DNA of 64,000 nucleotides from Embleya sp040605455. GTDB taxonomy: Bacteria > Actinomycetota > Actinomycetes > Streptomycetales > Streptomycetaceae. Each line of letters starts with the position of its first letter. Position 1 is the stretch's first letter. A model generated the notes under the pieces. It made no database searches and was not told the origin of the DNA. It saw only the letters and a list, made by a program, of their open reading frames with translations. The stretch spans positions 1-64,000 of the forward strand of contig NZ_JBEXCV010000031.1 of the NCBI RefSeq assembly GCF_040605455.1, given 5' to 3'. This document shows positions 52,859 through 62,073 of the stretch, one piece after another. Both the position numbers and the translations under genes were made by a program.

Positions 52859-54562
52859 ATGGCGAGATACCTCATCACGAGCGCCCTCCCGTACATCAAC
52901 GGGATCAAGCACCTCGGCAATCTCGTCGGCTCCATGTTGCCCGCCGACGTGTACGCGCGGTACCTGCGCCAGCGTGGGCACGAGGTGCTGTACGTCTGTG
53001 CGACGGACGAGCACGGGACCCCGGCCGAGCTCGCGGCCAAGGACGCGGGGCTGTCGGTCGCCGAGTTCTGCGCGCAGCAGCACGACCTGCAGGCGCAGAT
53101 CTACGCGGGCTTCGAGCTCTCCTTCGACCACTTCGGCCGCAGCTCCTCCGTGCAGAACCGCGAGCTGACGCAGCACTTCGGCAACCGGCTCGCCGAGCAG
53201 GGGCTGATCGAGGAGCGCGTGGTCAAGCAGGTGTACTCGCGTGCGGACGAGCGCTTCCTGCCCGACCGCTACGTGATCGGCACCTGCCCGCACTGCGGGT
53301 ACGACGCGGCGCGCGGTGACCAGTGCGAGAACTGCACCCGCCTGCTCGACCCCACGCAGCTCATCGATCCTCGGTCCGCGATCAGCGGCAGCCACGATCT
53401 CGAAGTCCGGGACAGCAAGCACCTGTTCTTCCGGCAGTCGCAGCTCGCGCCGCGTCTGCGGGAGTGGATCGAGACCCGCGAGGGTTGGCCGACGTTGACC
53501 ACCTCGATCGCGCTGAAGTGGCTGAACGAGGGCTTGGAGGACCGCGGCATCACGCGCGACCTCTCCTGGGGTGTCCCGGTGGCCCGCGAGGGCTTCGAGG
53601 ACAAGGTCTACTACGTCTGGTTCGATGCCCCGATCGAGTACATCGCCGCGACCAAGGAGTGGGCCGACCAGGCCCCCGAGGGCGAGCGGGACTGGGAATC
53701 GTGGTGGCGGGATGCCTCGGATGTTCAGTACGTCCAGTTCATGGCCAAGGACAACATCCCGTTCCACACCATCACGTTCCCGGCCACGATCATGGGGACG
53801 GATGAACCGTGGAAGCTCGCGGACTTCATCAAGGGCTTCAACTGGCTGAACTACTACGGCGGCAAGTTCTCCACCAGCCGTCGCTACGGCATCTTCATGG
53901 ACGCCGCGCTGGAGATCCTGCCGGCGGACTACTGGCGGTACTTCCTCATCGCCAACGCGCCCGAGTCGGATGACACGAGCTTTTCGTGGGAGCTGTTTTC
54001 CGCCCAGGTCAACAAGGACCTGGCCGACACCCTCGGCAACTTCGTCAACCGGGTGCTGGCCTTCAGTAACAAGAAGTTCGGCGGCCAGGTGCCTGCGGGC
54101 GGCACGCCCGGTCAGGCCGAAGCCGACCTGGGCGCCCAGGTGGTGGAACTGCTCGCCGAGTACCAGGAGCACCTGGAAGCGAACCAGTACCGCAAGGCTG
54201 CCCAGGCGCTGCGGGCCCTGTGGAGCGCGGCGAACGTCTACCTGGAGTTCAAGGCGCCGTGGACCGAGGTCAAGACCGACCCGGAGGCCGCCGCGCTCAC
54301 GCTCCGAACCGCGATGAACCTGATCCACCTGTTCGGCGTCATCTCCGAGCCGGTGATCCCCGCCAGCGCCGCGACCATCCAGGGCATCTTCGAACTCGAC
54401 GACGACGCCCGGCGCGTCTGGCCGGTCGCCGACGAGCTGAAGCAGCTCGACAAGGTCGCCGCCGGCATCGGATTTGAGGTTCCGCCGGTGTTGTTCCGTA
54501 AGATTGCCGATGAGGATGTCGCCATCTGGCGTGAGCGCTTCGGCGCGCCCTCCGAAGACTGA
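52859..54562 (+). CDS. metG: Methionyl-tRNA synthetase
   Basis: The 567-residue class I synthetase charges initiator and elongator tRNA-Met. Residues 1-30 give MARYLITSALPYINGIKHLG, with HLGN replacing HIGH. One CxxC...CxxC zinc knuckle is at 143-159 (CPHCGY and CENC). The KMSKS loop is the variant KFSTS at 336-340. No C-terminal tRNA-binding (Arc1p-like) domain. This form matches my memory of the Streptomyces housekeeping MetRS. The frame extends upstream to 52724 but homology starts at the ATG. No T-box element was found in the leader. Confidence 0.96.
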   Translation: MARYLITSALPYINGIKHLGNLVGSMLPADVYARYLRQRGHEVLYVCATDEHGTPAELAAKDAGLSVAEFCAQQHDLQAQIYAGFELSFDHFGRSSSVQNRELTQHFGNRLAEQGLIEERVVKQVYSRADERFLPDRYVIGTCPHCGYDAARGDQCENCTRLLDPTQLIDPRSAISGSHDLEVRDSKHLFFRQSQLAPRLREWIETREGWPTLTTSIALKWLNEGLEDRGITRDLSWGVPVAREGFEDKVYYVWFDAPIEYIAATKEWADQAPEGERDWESWWRDASDVQYVQFMAKDNIPFHTITFPATIMGTDEPWKLADFIKGFNWLNYYGGKFSTSRRYGIFMDAALEILPADYWRYFLIANAPESDDTSFSWELFSAQVNKDLADTLGNFVNRVLAFSNKKFGGQVPAGGTPGQAEADLGAQVVELLAEYQEHLEANQYRKAAQALRALWSAANVYLEFKAPWTEVKTDPEAAALTLRTAMNLIHLFGVISEPVIPASAATIQGIFELDDDARRVWPVADELKQLDKVAAGIGFEVPPVLFRKIADEDVAIWRERFGAPSED

Positions 54563-54610
54563 ACCGCGGGAGCGGGCAGGCCGCCAATCCGGTCCGCCCC
54601 CGCGGTTCGC

Positions 54611-55270
54611 CTACACCGGCAGTTCGCTGCCCACCTCGCGCGGCGAGACGTTCATCAGAACGATCTCGCCGCGCGACGTCGTTTCCGGAACCCGCAGCAG
54701 GCTCAGCGCGGCGGAGCCCGGCACGTGGTCGAGGTAGTCCGAGAACAGGCGCCGCGCCAAGTGCAGGAGCAGGCAGGCGATCCCGCCTCCGTGGCCCACA
54801 AGCAGGACTCGTCGCGCGGGGCCGCCGCAGAGGTCGTCCCACAGCGCGACGTAGCGGGCCTGCACCTCCTCGCTCGTTTCCCCGCCCGGCACGCGATGGC
54901 GGTGGATCGGTACACCCGCTCGGGCCGCTTCCGCTGCGGCGAGTTCGCGGGGGCGGCCCGCGAGGTGGCCGCTGTTCTTCGCATCGAGGCGCTTGTCGGT
55001 CCTGACGTCCGGGATGGCGGCCAGGTACTCCCGCAGGATCTCGGCGGTGGCTTGGCAGCGGGCGGCCGGGCTGACGTACAGGCTGTCGAAGGCGATCCCG
55101 GCCAGGCGCGGTCCCAGCTCGTGCGTGTCCCTGGCGCCCTGCGTGCTGAGTTGACCGCCGATGCCTTGGCCCTGGTGCAGGCCGCGTTCGTTTTCCTCGG
55201 TCTGGCCGTGGCGAACGACGTAGATGTAGCGCTGTCGCTCGTGGTGCTCCTGGGGCGGGGTCAATCCCAC
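54611..55270 (-). CDS. Histidine phosphatase family protein
   Basis: A 219-residue phosphoglycerate-mutase-like enzyme with catalytic VVRHGQTEENERG near residue 17 (phospho-accepting His), SPAARCQATAEIL, a PGGETSEEVQARY acid motif and LLVGHGGGI (second His). The GTG at 55270 overlaps the end of the FkbM gene, so the two are coupled. Substrate unknown; in an operon with a glycosyltransferase and membrane protein, removal of phosphate from a sugar or lipid phosphate is a reasonable guess. Confidence 0.88.
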   Translation of the reverse strand: MGLTPPQEHHERQRYIYVVRHGQTEENERGLHQGQGIGGQLSTQGARDTHELGPRLAGIAFDSLYVSPAARCQATAEILREYLAAIPDVRTDKRLDAKNSGHLAGRPRELAAAEAARAGVPIHRHRVPGGETSEEVQARYVALWDDLCGGPARRVLLVGHGGGIACLLLHLARRLFSDYLDHVPGSAALSLLRVPETTSRGEIVLMNVSPREVGSELPV

Positions 55271-55818
55271 TCCCGGACGTCGACCTGGGCGGACACCGCG
55301 GCGTACAGCTCCTCGTGCTCGTCGCGCGTCATCCACGAGAACCGGTCGTAGTGCCATTCGATGTAGAGCACGGAGACGAGGCGGAGGGTGTCGTCCGCAA
55401 GCATCTTGCGTAGGACCGGGTATTCGGCGCCTTCGATGTCCATCTTGACGATGAGGTCGTCACCGGTGGCGAAGGTCTTCCCGAGCCAGTTGCTGAAGTT
55501 CAGACAGGGGACGACGACCGGCTTGGTGTAGTCGATCTGCTGGTCGTTGTCGTATACCGGAGGCACCCACTTGCCCGGCAGGAGCGTCGAACTTTCGTGG
55601 TGGCCGAGGAACAAGTCGATCGTGCCGTCGTGCGTCCACACCGCTCGGTCGGACACGGTCACTCGTGGGTGGCCTGAGTCCCTTATGTGATCGTGGATGG
55701 ACGTGTGCAGGTCAGCGTTGGGTTCGAACGCGTAGAAGTCGCGATCCGGGTGTTGGTCGATGAACGTCTTCAGGATGGCGCCGAGATTGGCGCCGCAGTC
55801 GATGAGGGCTTGGCGCAT
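55261..55818 (-). CDS. FkbM-family methyltransferase
   Basis: The 185-residue protein begins MRQALIDCGANLGAILKTF (SAM loop DCGANLG) and continues with DFYAFEPNADLH, SDRAVWTHDGTIDLFLG and VKMDIEGAEYPVLRKML, the FkbM signature. These enzymes O-methylate sugars and polyketides. It overlaps the upstream membrane-protein gene by about 100 bases in another frame; its own start may lie at this ATG or slightly later. Methylation of the product of the neighbouring glycosyltransferase is plausible. Confidence 0.88.
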   Translation of the reverse strand: MRQALIDCGANLGAILKTFIDQHPDRDFYAFEPNADLHTSIHDHIRDSGHPRVTVSDRAVWTHDGTIDLFLGHHESSTLLPGKWVPPVYDNDQQIDYTKPVVVPCLNFSNWLGKTFATGDDLIVKMDIEGAEYPVLRKMLADDTLRLVSVLYIEWHYDRFSWMTRDEHEELYAAVSAQVDVREWD

Positions 55819-57424
55819 ACTTCTCCTTCTTCATGGGCGGTACCTGTGGTGGCGGAATCTCCAGCTCGTGCAGCACGACGTCGGTGAGCACTTCGAGCCG
55901 GTGCGTGTGCGGGTGGTGGAAGCGCTCTTGGTAGCGGATCACGATGCGCTGGACCGGCTCTCGGCCTCGATAGCGTGGGAGGTCGCCCCAGTGGAAGAGC
56001 TGGCCTCCGGGCGCTTTGAGCCAACGCAGTCGTCGAGGAAGCGGGCTCTTGTGGGCGCCGTGGTTGAGTGCCGTGAACATCGAGGTCAGGTAGCGAGTGT
56101 GGTCCTCGACTTGTTGCGCGTCCGCCTGGACGTGGCCGTATCGGTGCTTGAGCTCGCGCATGGTCGTGGCGTCTCCGCCGGATGCGGCGATGTGATCGCG
56201 TAGGTCACGGTCCCAGACGATGCCGAGGTGTCCGTGCAGGACGGGCTCGTCCGTGAGGAAGTAGCCGTGGACGCGCCCGTATTCGCGCTCGTACGGGCAC
56301 ATGAAGTCGTTGTACAGGCCGTAGCTGCGGCCGTTCGTAGTCTCGACTTCCCAGTGCACACGGGCGGTGAACGGCGCGTCCCACCAGCCGAGGTGGAAGG
56401 GCTGCCAGACCATATCCGCGCAAGCCAGGAGCACGATCACCGCAGCTGTGGCGGCTCCTGCCACCCCGAAGAGCGGCGTCGCCGGCAGGTCTGCGTGGAT
56501 CAGTGCGGCGGCCAGGAGGAGGTTCGCGGCGATGTTCTCCCAGAAGAAGATGCCCGACGCGAGGGCGATCACGAGGTTGAAACCGGCGGTGGCCACCAGG
56601 CAGGCGATCAGCAGCCGCGGATCAAGGAAGGCGATCAGACCGGCGCTTTCGACGAGCATCGTCGCTATGTTCATTGGGCGGTCCAGCCGCGCCAGCACAA
56701 CCAGCACGCGACGGGCGGAGCGTGCGGGTACGAATCGTGCCCAGCCCCACGCGTACGCCGATCCCGCCAAGTAGTGCGTGCGGTTGTGCCATGCCCAGTC
56801 CCAGCAGTGCTTCCCCAGCCTGGCCTTGCTCCAGGCCGGTTTGACGTAGTGGGACAGCGCCACGCAGCCCAGCAGCATGACGATGGCGTCGGGTGAGGTG
56901 GTCACGGTGACGGCTGTCCACGCGTGGGCCGCGCCGATCAGCAAGCCGGTGGCGCACCACGCGAGTGAAGCCTTGACCAGGCGGATCGGCATCATCGCGT
57001 GGTGCTGCCACCCGTCGAAGTACCGGCATGCGATGGCCAGCCAGCACAACAGCGCCGGCAGGTAGAGCACACCGGCTGCGGCGCTCACCACCAACGCGGC
57101 CCGCGCGAGTACTTGGCGCCGTCGGGGGTGCGTCACGTCGTAGTCCAGCGTCCACCAGCGCCAGGTCAGCAGGGCGACGACGGCCAGGACCGCGAGGTTC
57201 ATCGGCCCGGCGTCGCTCATGCCCGCAGCCGGTTCGACGATGGTCGGCAGCACGACGAAGAGCACGGCGGCGGTGCTCCGTGTGGCCTTCCGCGCTCTTC
57301 CGGGGCCCCATGCGCCGGCCAGCGCGCGAACTAACGGGGAGACCCCGAAGCGGTAGCAGGCCAGGGAGACCGCAAGAGTCAGGGCCTGGGCGGCTTCGGC
57401 GTCGGACCATGTAGGCGTGAGCAA
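55712..57424 (-). CDS. Large membrane protein of unknown function
   Basis: The 570-residue protein has about ten hydrophobic segments in its first 350 residues. A hydrophilic C-terminal region of about 200 residues is rich in His and Arg (for example YQERFHHPHTHRLEV). Two of its segments, HCWDWAWHNRTHYLAG and HWEVETTNGRSYGLYN, have unusual Trp/His content. No family is recognised. It starts with TTG four bases after the glycosyltransferase stop, and its end overlaps the FkbM gene. The overlap is long (107 bases), so the true stop frame merits a check, but both frames are open and well-behaved. Confidence 0.75.
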   Translation of the reverse strand: MLTPTWSDAEAAQALTLAVSLACYRFGVSPLVRALAGAWGPGRARKATRSTAAVLFVVLPTIVEPAAGMSDAGPMNLAVLAVVALLTWRWWTLDYDVTHPRRRQVLARAALVVSAAAGVLYLPALLCWLAIACRYFDGWQHHAMMPIRLVKASLAWCATGLLIGAAHAWTAVTVTTSPDAIVMLLGCVALSHYVKPAWSKARLGKHCWDWAWHNRTHYLAGSAYAWGWARFVPARSARRVLVVLARLDRPMNIATMLVESAGLIAFLDPRLLIACLVATAGFNLVIALASGIFFWENIAANLLLAAALIHADLPATPLFGVAGAATAAVIVLLACADMVWQPFHLGWWDAPFTARVHWEVETTNGRSYGLYNDFMCPYEREYGRVHGYFLTDEPVLHGHLGIVWDRDLRDHIAASGGDATTMRELKHRYGHVQADAQQVEDHTRYLTSMFTALNHGAHKSPLPRRLRWLKAPGGQLFHWGDLPRYRGREPVQRIVIRYQERFHHPHTHRLEVLTDVVLHELEIPPPQVPPMKKEKYAPSPHRLRRQSRRHPEDVHRPTPGSRLLRVRTQR

Positions 57425-57427
57425 TGC

Positions 57428-58540
57428 CTATCGCCCCATGGAGAACGCTCGGCGACTGGATGCGAGGCTCTCCAGGTGCGTGGCGATTCGTTCCACGGGA
57501 TCCTCGGCGAGGAACTCTGCCAGCTCCGCGTTGATTCGAACCGCGTACTCCGCGCGTCGTCCCAGGAACTCCGCAACGCGGCCCGGCTCGATGGTCGCCG
57601 CCCCCTCGCCGAAGCCACGACGGTTCACGGTGTGGGCGCACCAATGCTGGTCATAGGTGGGAAGAGGGACCAGATAACACGGTTTGCCGAGAGCGAACGC
57701 CTCTGCTATCAGGTTGAATCCCGCGTTGCAGAACACCGCCTGACATGCCATCAGATCGCTGAGGAACCGTTCTCGATCGAAAATTCGGACCTCGACGTTG
57801 GCCTCGCTGTAGGGGCGTACGGCGGCGAAGTCCTCCCGGCGGATGTAGATCCGCAATCGGCTTTCCGGAGCGCTGGTGCGGAAGAAGTCCGCAAGGGCGC
57901 GGGCCGCGCGCTGCGGGCCGTGCTCGAAGTATCGGGAGAAGTACGCGACTGACAGCGTGCTGTCCGCCGGCGTGGCCGTGCGGATGGACTTGGTCAGGAT
58001 CGGGGGTATCACGTCCACTGCGGATCGGGACGAGTGCATCGGCATGAACGAACACACGAACGATCGCTGCACGCGCGGCATGAACACGCGTAGGCGTTGA
58101 CGTTCCGCCGCCCGGCGGTAGGTCCCCAACGGAGGCAGGTCGAGGTGGCGGTACTTGCTTTGCTGGTCGACCGAGATCACTGGGCGACCGAATCCGTACG
58201 CCAGCCAGGCGCTGTTGGGCTCGTAGTCGGTGACGAACACGTCCGGGACGCCGGTCTTGCGTAACTGATCGCGGATGAAGGCGTACCGGCGTACGCCGGC
58301 GGGCATCTGGCGGTAGTTCGCGGCGATGCTGGCTCGCACGGGAATGCGTGCGGGGGTGCCTATGAGTCGCGGCAGCCATCCCTCCCATGTGGTGAACCCG
58401 AGGTCACGGAAGTACGTCACGGCGCCGCCGCTGGTCACGATCTGTACGTCGTGGCCCCGTGAACGCAGAAGGGAGGCAAGCTCACCCTGTCGAACGCCGT
58501 GCCCCATGCCAATGCCGTTGACACCGATCAGCACGCGCAA
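57428..58540 (-). CDS. Glycosyltransferase, GT-B fold (family 28-like)
   Basis: This 370-residue protein opens with VLIGVNGIGMGHGVRQGELA, the Gly-rich N-domain loop of GT-B enzymes such as MurG-like and MJ1255-type transferases. A nucleotide-sugar-binding C-domain follows, with CQAVFCNAGFNLIAEAFALG and KPCYLVPLPTYDQHWCA. Starts at TTG with AAGGA seven bases upstream; GTG at 58534 is an alternative. The gene overlaps the preceding one within a few bases. Acceptor unknown. Confidence 0.85.
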   Translation of the reverse strand: MRVLIGVNGIGMGHGVRQGELASLLRSRGHDVQIVTSGGAVTYFRDLGFTTWEGWLPRLIGTPARIPVRASIAANYRQMPAGVRRYAFIRDQLRKTGVPDVFVTDYEPNSAWLAYGFGRPVISVDQQSKYRHLDLPPLGTYRRAAERQRLRVFMPRVQRSFVCSFMPMHSSRSAVDVIPPILTKSIRTATPADSTLSVAYFSRYFEHGPQRAARALADFFRTSAPESRLRIYIRREDFAAVRPYSEANVEVRIFDRERFLSDLMACQAVFCNAGFNLIAEAFALGKPCYLVPLPTYDQHWCAHTVNRRGFGEGAATIEPGRVAEFLGRRAEYAVRINAELAEFLAEDPVERIATHLESLASSRRAFSMGR

Positions 58541-58542
58541 GG

Positions 58543-60009
58543 TCAGTTCCTTTGGTCGCGGGACAAGCGGGTGATGACGTTCCGGGTGACGGTCGCAACG
58601 CGCCGGTCGTGCATCAGGGCTCGGGACCAGTCGGTGGTTGCTGCGGTGAAGACCGTGCCGCCGCGGGTGTACAGCCCGAACGTTGCGGCGCGCGGCGGGT
58701 ATGAGTCATCGCGGGCACTGAACTCCCATCCCTGGGAAGCTCCTTGGGGCAGTTCCGCGATGCCGAGGATCGTGAAATCGGTGGGTGTCCCGTCGCTTCC
58801 GGTGGGTCGGGCGCGACCTGTCGGGTCTCGATCGAAGCGCGCGCCGTCACACTCGTACCCGACGATCGCGTGCTCGGCTCCCAGGACGTCGCCGTCGGCC
58901 ATGCCCGTGCCAGCAAAGGCCCAGTGGTCGGTGTGCTGGACGGTGTAGCCGATCGGTGCGCGGATGCCGCTCCAGTGGCCTCCGCCGTTGCGGTAGCTGA
59001 CGCCGGTAAGGGAGTTCTCCGGTTCGGTCTCCCACCACTTGTCGGGGGCGTACCGCAGACCATCGGGATCGCCGCCGGTCGAGAGCGGCGGGTATTTCTC
59101 GCAGCAGACCGTAGCGTCGTCCTCCGCGATGCGGATGCGCCACCAGCAGGTGTTGGCACCGAAGTTCGCGATGTTCCCTCCGGCGTCGCGGAAGGTCTCG
59201 GTGTTCCGGCGGATCTCGTCGGTCCAGTACTCGTCGTGGCCGGCCGAAAGCAGTAGGCGGTAGCCGTCGTCCAGGTGACGGCCCTCGTGGAGGTCGAGGT
59301 CTGTGCAGAAGTCGCAGGCGATGCCGTTGGATTCGAGCCATGCGATGAACGGGGCGTCCCAGTGCGCGAATGTCTGGCGAGGCGTGGCGAGATCGTGCGC
59401 GTCGGGCATGCCCTTGACCGGGCCTCCGACCCCACCGCCCGGCCGCCGCAGGTTCACTCGGGCTATGCCTCCGCCCTGGGCGGTTCCCTGAGGGTCGCCG
59501 TCGGGGCCGTACAGGCTGCCGCCACCGCTCAGGTTGTAGGCGTGATAGGTGAGGATCGGGACCTTGTACAGCACGTCGGCGTTGCGCGGGCCTGAGGGCG
59601 TGACCAGCACGAGGAGCCGAGCGGTGCGTGCGTCCAGGGCAGGGCCGCCAAGGTGCTCTACTGTCGGCGGCCGGGCCCCTGGCTCCGGGGTGAGCACCAC
59701 GATGTAGACACCCGACGGCCAGTCGGAGGGGACTGAGAAGTCGAAACGGGGCCACTGCCAGTCCTCGTCGTAGCGACGAGGCTCCGCCCTCTCACCAGCC
59801 CAGACCACACTTGCCATCGGCGGGGCTTGGTGTCCGGCACGGTGAAAATCAGCTCGGAAGCGCCGTGCTGTTGTTGCGACGTGCAGCACAAGCACGTCAC
59901 CAGCGCGAGTGCTCACCCTGGCCGGATATCCCGCGACGGTATGGGAGTTCGCGTCTTCGACCAGGCCAATACTCAAGGAGTTGACCGGGGTCTGGCGGCG
60001 CGCCGACAT
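58543..60009 (-). CDS. N,N-dimethylformamidase large-subunit-like protein
   Basis: The 488-residue protein matches the large-subunit family of N,N-dimethylformamidase: VPILTYHAYNLSGGGSLYGP, then HWDAPFIAWLESNGIACDFC, LLLSAGHDEYWTDEIR and ANTCWWRIRI. The real DMFase also needs a small subunit, which is absent. Standing first in an operon with a glycosyltransferase, it probably has another amidohydrolase or carbohydrate-related role. The ATG at 60009 has CAGGAAC at good spacing; a GTG at 60015 is also in frame. Confidence 0.85.
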   Translation of the reverse strand: MSARRQTPVNSLSIGLVEDANSHTVAGYPARVSTRAGDVLVLHVATTARRFRADFHRAGHQAPPMASVVWAGERAEPRRYDEDWQWPRFDFSVPSDWPSGVYIVVLTPEPGARPPTVEHLGGPALDARTARLLVLVTPSGPRNADVLYKVPILTYHAYNLSGGGSLYGPDGDPQGTAQGGGIARVNLRRPGGGVGGPVKGMPDAHDLATPRQTFAHWDAPFIAWLESNGIACDFCTDLDLHEGRHLDDGYRLLLSAGHDEYWTDEIRRNTETFRDAGGNIANFGANTCWWRIRIAEDDATVCCEKYPPLSTGGDPDGLRYAPDKWWETEPENSLTGVSYRNGGGHWSGIRAPIGYTVQHTDHWAFAGTGMADGDVLGAEHAIVGYECDGARFDRDPTGRARPTGSDGTPTDFTILGIAELPQGASQGWEFSARDDSYPPRAATFGLYTRGGTVFTAATTDWSRALMHDRRVATVTRNVITRLSRDQRN

Positions 60010-60422
60010 CGCCACGTTCCTGGAGTTCTCGAATCGAGCGAGCCTGCATCCATGCCGCTACGCCCCCGTTGCTCGAAGTCCGATCCTTGTCGCCTTCTGC
60101 GTCAATCTGATCGCCGAGCGTAGACCGGCGGTCACGATCGTGGGGTTGCTTCGGGATCTCGATGAGAAGTTGGCCGAAAGATCGCGCATCACATGAGTCA
60201 CAGGAGTCACGCGCTCTCGCAGGGGGGCGGGGTTCCGTTTGACGCCGACCCACAGAGTTCGTCATTCACGGGTTCGCCAACGTCGGCATGGCGGAATGTG
60301 TGCCGCGGACGGTTCGTTGCTTCGCTTGCATGGAGGTTGGTCCGACTCGGCATGAGGCTGTCGTGCGCTCCGTACGCGAAAGACCCCCCGAGGGGGGCCT
60401 TCGCCGGTTCGACGGCGCCGAT
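60010..60422. other. Intergenic region upstream of the DMFase-like operon
   Basis: About 410 bases. It should hold the promoter of the five-gene minus-strand operon, but I could not pick a -35/-10 pair. A terminator for the DUF397 gene lies at 60380-60401. The plus-strand frame at 59909-60196 has no recognisable motif and overlaps the operon start. Confidence 0.4.
60380..60401 (-). terminator. Terminator of the XRE-DUF397 pair
   Basis: AAGGCCCCCC and GGGGGGTCTT pair around a two-base TC turn, followed by TCG on the minus strand, about 20 bases past the DUF397 stop. Typical compact GC-rich terminator. Confidence 0.85.
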
Positions 60423-60632
60423 TCAGGCGAGTTTCAGGGCCTCGGTCAGTGCGCTCCAGGCAGACACGTCGTAGGTCTGCACCGGGCCGTCCGTCACCTT
60501 GCTGTCGCGGACGCCAACCGCCGAGCCGAGCGGGGCAGTCTCGACGCACGCGTTGCCCTCGCCGGAATGGCTGGACTTGCGCCACGCCGAAACAGGTGGG
60601 GGCGTGGCACGGCCGTGGTTCTGGTTGTTCAC
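60423..60632 (-). CDS. DUF397 protein (partner of XRE regulator)
   Basis: The 69-residue protein carries the DUF397 signature WRKSSHSGEGNACVETA with VGVRDSKVTDG and ends WSALTEALK. In Streptomyces, DUF397 proteins are encoded next to XRE-DUF5753 regulators and modulate them (BldB-like/WhiJ-type pairs). The start overlaps the XRE gene stop by four bases. Function is inferred from the conserved pairing. Confidence 0.93.
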   Translation of the reverse strand: MNNQNHGRATPPPVSAWRKSSHSGEGNACVETAPLGSAVGVRDSKVTDGPVQTYDVSAWSALTEALKLA

Positions 60633-61489
60633 TTCGTCTCTTTCATTCTGCTGGAGAGGAGCGCGTCCGCCCCCTCGGGCGTCAGCGCCTCGTCGGTTAG
60701 CCTGCCGAAGATTCGGCGCGCACGTCTGGCGTCCCTGGGATCTTCTCGGAGCAGCGTCGAGCCCACGACATCGAAGAAGGTCACGTCTGGGTCGTCATCG
60801 GGGAACTCCAACACGGTAATGCCGTTGGACGTGATCACCATGGTGCTGGCCGTGTTCGGGATGATGTGCAGGGTAACGTTCGGTCGCCTCATCATCTCGC
60901 GCAGGTGAGCGAGTTGGCCATGGAGGACGGCCCGCCCGCCGAGCTGGATGTGCAGCGCCGCTTCGTTCACGAAGGCTTCGACGGCGAGGGGCTCGGGGCC
61001 GTCGAGGCGCCTCTGCCGCTGCATGCGGACATCGACGAGGTCGTCGACCTGCATCTCACCGAACCCGAAGTATCCGCCGGTGTGCATGGCTCGGGCGTAG
61101 TCCCGCGTCTGCAACAGGCCCGGGACGCCGAGCGGCATGTACTCCAGGTAGCGAACGGCCTCATTTTCCCAGGCGATGTACTCGGTGTAGCCGGCGCTCA
61201 GGACATCGCTGTAGCGCGTCCACCAATTCCTGGTTCTGGGCTGTCCGTCGCGTGCGTACTGTTCGAGCTGGCCGCGTTCACTCGTGTCGATCTCGTAGAT
61301 GGCGCACAGGAGTTCAAGGTCTTCTGCTGAAGCTTCGGCATGACCGTTCTCGATCCTGCTCAGTCGGCTGCGCGTGATCCGACTCTGCGTGTGGACCTGG
61401 TCGAGCGTCAGGTCCTTCTCCTTGCGAATCCGCTTCAGTTCCGTGCCCAACCTGCGGCGTTGCAGCACGGACCCCGAATTGACCGGCAT
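60629..61489 (-). CDS. XRE-family regulator with DUF5753 domain (WhiJ-like)
   Basis: The 286-residue protein has an N-terminal lambda-repressor-type HTH (LGTELKRIRKEKDLTLDQV then TRSRLSRIENGHAEAS) and a C-terminal DUF5753 domain (YLEYMPLGVPGLLQTRDYAR; HLREMMRRPNVTLHIIP). The ATG at 61489 has AAGGAGG five bases upstream, better than 61510. Such regulators pair with DUF397 proteins and nearby RsbW-like ATPases, as here, and affect development or antibiotics in Streptomyces. Confidence 0.93.
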   Translation of the reverse strand: MPVNSGSVLQRRRLGTELKRIRKEKDLTLDQVHTQSRITRSRLSRIENGHAEASAEDLELLCAIYEIDTSERGQLEQYARDGQPRTRNWWTRYSDVLSAGYTEYIAWENEAVRYLEYMPLGVPGLLQTRDYARAMHTGGYFGFGEMQVDDLVDVRMQRQRRLDGPEPLAVEAFVNEAALHIQLGGRAVLHGQLAHLREMMRRPNVTLHIIPNTASTMVITSNGITVLEFPDDDPDVTFFDVVGSTLLREDPRDARRARRIFGRLTDEALTPEGADALLSSRMKETK

Positions 61490-61677
61490 GGCTGCCTCCT
61501 TGGGGCTCATTGTGCCGCACCCTTCCCCGTTCGAGGGACATCTCGCAATTTCTCTGAGATTCTCATTGACGTCCCATTGAGAGTTTGGGACGGTCTGTAT
61601 GAGCGACCCAAAGCGCCTACAAGATCACTTTGGGTGACGAAATCACTAGCCCGCACCCCACAAGTCAGGGGACAGCT

Positions 61678-62073
61678 GTGCCTATCGACGCCCTCTTGCG
61701 TCCGTCCGTTCTTCGTCTCCAAGGCCCGATGCCCGTGCGGGCGGCGCGAGATCACGTGGCGGTACGGGGCAAGGCCGTAGGGACAAACGCGCACGATGTC
61801 GCCCTGGTCGTGGGCGAGCTGGTTGCGAACGTGTTTGAGCACGGGCATCCCACGAGCGCGGTGCTGGTGGCCACACACACCGCCGATGGCACTTTCTGGG
61901 TAACGGTGCTGGCCCGGCAGGAAGAGGTGCAGTTGCCGACGCCCGCCGAGGATCCCGAAGCCGAGTCCGGGCGGGGTTTACTCCTGACCCAGGCGTTGAC
62001 GACCGTGTTCCGATGTGAACGTCGCCAGGGTGGCTACCAGGCGTTCGTAGCGGGGTTCGAGGTACTCACCTGA
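61678..62073 (+). CDS. RsbW-like ATP-binding protein (HATPase_c)
   Basis: The 131-residue protein has the anti-sigma-factor kinase fold: N box ELVANVFEHG at 47-56 and a G2 box SGRGLLLTQAL near 98. Many Streptomyces carry such lone HATPase proteins beside XRE-DUF397 pairs; they may phosphorylate anti-sigma antagonists or simply bind ATP. GTG start with AGGGGAC five bases upstream. Divergent from the XRE gene; the gap contains GTCCCA/TGGGAC (61571-61591), a weak operator candidate. Confidence 0.88.
   Translation: MPIDALLRPSVLRLQGPMPVRAARDHVAVRGKAVGTNAHDVALVVGELVANVFEHGHPTSAVLVATHTADGTFWVTVLARQEEVQLPTPAEDPEAESGRGLLLTQALTTVFRCERRQGGYQAFVAGFEVLT

Noticed and set aside
59909..60196. 95-residue plus-strand frame ahead of the DMFase-like operon
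   Set aside because: It overlaps the start of the minus-strand operon, has no ribosome site and no recognisable motif.
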